Positions 5,893 to 6,307 of a stretch of DNA of 6,307 nt are shown here, one piece after another (the first letter of the stretch is position 1; each line of letters begins with the position of its first letter). The position numbers and the translations under genes are program-made. Source of the DNA: Gammaproteobacteria bacterium (lineage in GTDB: Bacteria; Pseudomonadota; Gammaproteobacteria; Steroidobacterales; Woeseiaceae); the NCBI GenBank assembly GCA_030641695.1, contig DAOWGY010000146.1, positions 1 through 6,307 on the forward strand. The letters run 5' to 3'. A model generated the notes under the pieces. It was not told the origin of the DNA and did no database searches. It worked only from the letters and a program-made list of their open reading frames with translations.

Positions 5893-6307
5893 TTAAAGGG
5901 ACGCGAGCCAGGTGTCGTCCGAGCCTTCCTCGACGCCCTCGAACAGCGGCGTCGTCAGGTAGCGCTCGCCAGTATCCGGCAGCATCGCCAGAATCACCGC
6001 GCCATCGGCTGCCTTTGCGGCGACATCGAGCGCCGTTGCCAGTGTCGCTCCCGAAGAGATACCGGTGAAGATGCCCTCTTTTACGGCCAGCTCGCGCGCC
6101 ACTTCGATGGCACGATCGTCGGTGACGGACATCAGCTCGTCATAGATATCGCGATCAAGAACATCCGGGATGAAGTCCGGCGTCCAGCCCTGAATTTTGT
6201 GCGGGGCCCATTCGTCACCCTTAAGGAGAGACGCGCCAGCGGGTTCCGTCGCGACAATCGTGACCTCGGGTCTCGCGGCCTTGATGGTCCTGCCGGCGCC
6301 CGTCATC
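5893..6307 (-). CDS. cysK: Cysteine synthase A (O-acetylserine sulfhydrylase), C-terminal part (cut by window edge)
   Basis: This is the last 138 residues or so of a PLP-dependent O-acetylserine (thiol)-lyase, which makes cysteine from O-acetylserine and sulfide in the cytoplasm. The visible part starts inside the glycine-rich phosphate-binding region (TGAGR), which in the full protein follows GTGG. It continues through PHKIQG, the segment GIFTGISSGATLATAL (whose Ser in GISSGA contacts the pyridine nitrogen in this family), and LPDTGERYLTTPLF near the end. PHKIQG and the ERYL..PLF ending favour CysK over CysM, although the two are close relatives. The ATG at 6306 is an internal methionine, not a start, because the family needs about 180 further residues upstream. 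The end is TAA at 5895-5893. The PLP lysine lies outside the window. It is followed by the GGDEF/EAL gene after 157 bases, probably a separate transcription unit. Confidence 0.93.
   Translation of the reverse strand, partial: MTGAGRTIKAARPEVTIVATEPAGASLLKGDEWAPHKIQGWTPDFIPDVLDRDIYDELMSVTDDRAIEVARELAVKEGIFTGISSGATLATALDVAAKAADGAVILAMLPDTGERYLTTPLFEGVEEGSDDTWLASL

Noticed and set aside
5871..5895. T and A tracts around CGAACACTTG at the cysteine synthase stop, resembling a two-way terminator
   Set aside because: The stem would be only five A-T pairs followed directly by a C-C mismatch, so it would not be stable.
6304..6306. ATG at the right edge as a start for a 137-residue protein
   Set aside because: The sequence starts in the middle of the PLP phosphate-binding region of cysteine synthase, so this is an internal Met of a gene cut by the window edge.

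Overview
The window comes from a GC-rich, Gram-negative proteobacterium, most likely a gammaproteobacterium. It carries an LPS core heptose gene (hldD), a bifunctional glutamine synthetase adenylyltransferase (glnE), a CHCC zinc-finger protein typical of proteobacteria, and a cytoplasmic c-di-GMP protein. The genus cannot be named from the sequence alone. All five genes lie on the minus strand and fill almost the whole window, so transcription runs from the right edge to the left edge. There are no mobile elements, CRISPR arrays, RNA genes or phage genes, and no stretch longer than 160 bases lacks a gene.

Layout in transcription order: (1) 6307-5893, the C-terminal part of a cysteine synthase (cysK-like), cut by the window edge. 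(2) 5892-5736, a 157-base intergenic stretch with two short dyad elements and a weak possible promoter. (3) 5735-3519, a 738-residue protein with two GAF-like sensor regions, a degenerate GGDEF domain (TGDDF) and an EAL domain with its catalytic residues in place. (4) 3475-590, full-length glnE. (5) 529-314 (or from 583), a small CHCC zinc-finger protein. (6) 288-1, the N-terminal 96 residues of hldD, cut by the left edge.

Functionally the window is core metabolism and signalling: cysteine synthesis, c-di-GMP turnover, nitrogen control of glutamine synthetase, and heptose supply for LPS. The gaps of 43, 6-60 and 25 bases from the GGDEF/EAL gene through to hldD allow read-through. A consensus TATAAT between glnE and the zinc-finger gene, just after a GC-rich hairpin on the glnE stop codon, suggests that the zinc-finger/hldD pair may also have its own promoter.

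I see no clearly new biological system here. The points most worth a second look are the c-di-GMP protein, which looks like a phosphodiesterase with a degenerate cyclase domain placed directly upstream of glnE, and the hairpin/promoter junction at the end of glnE.
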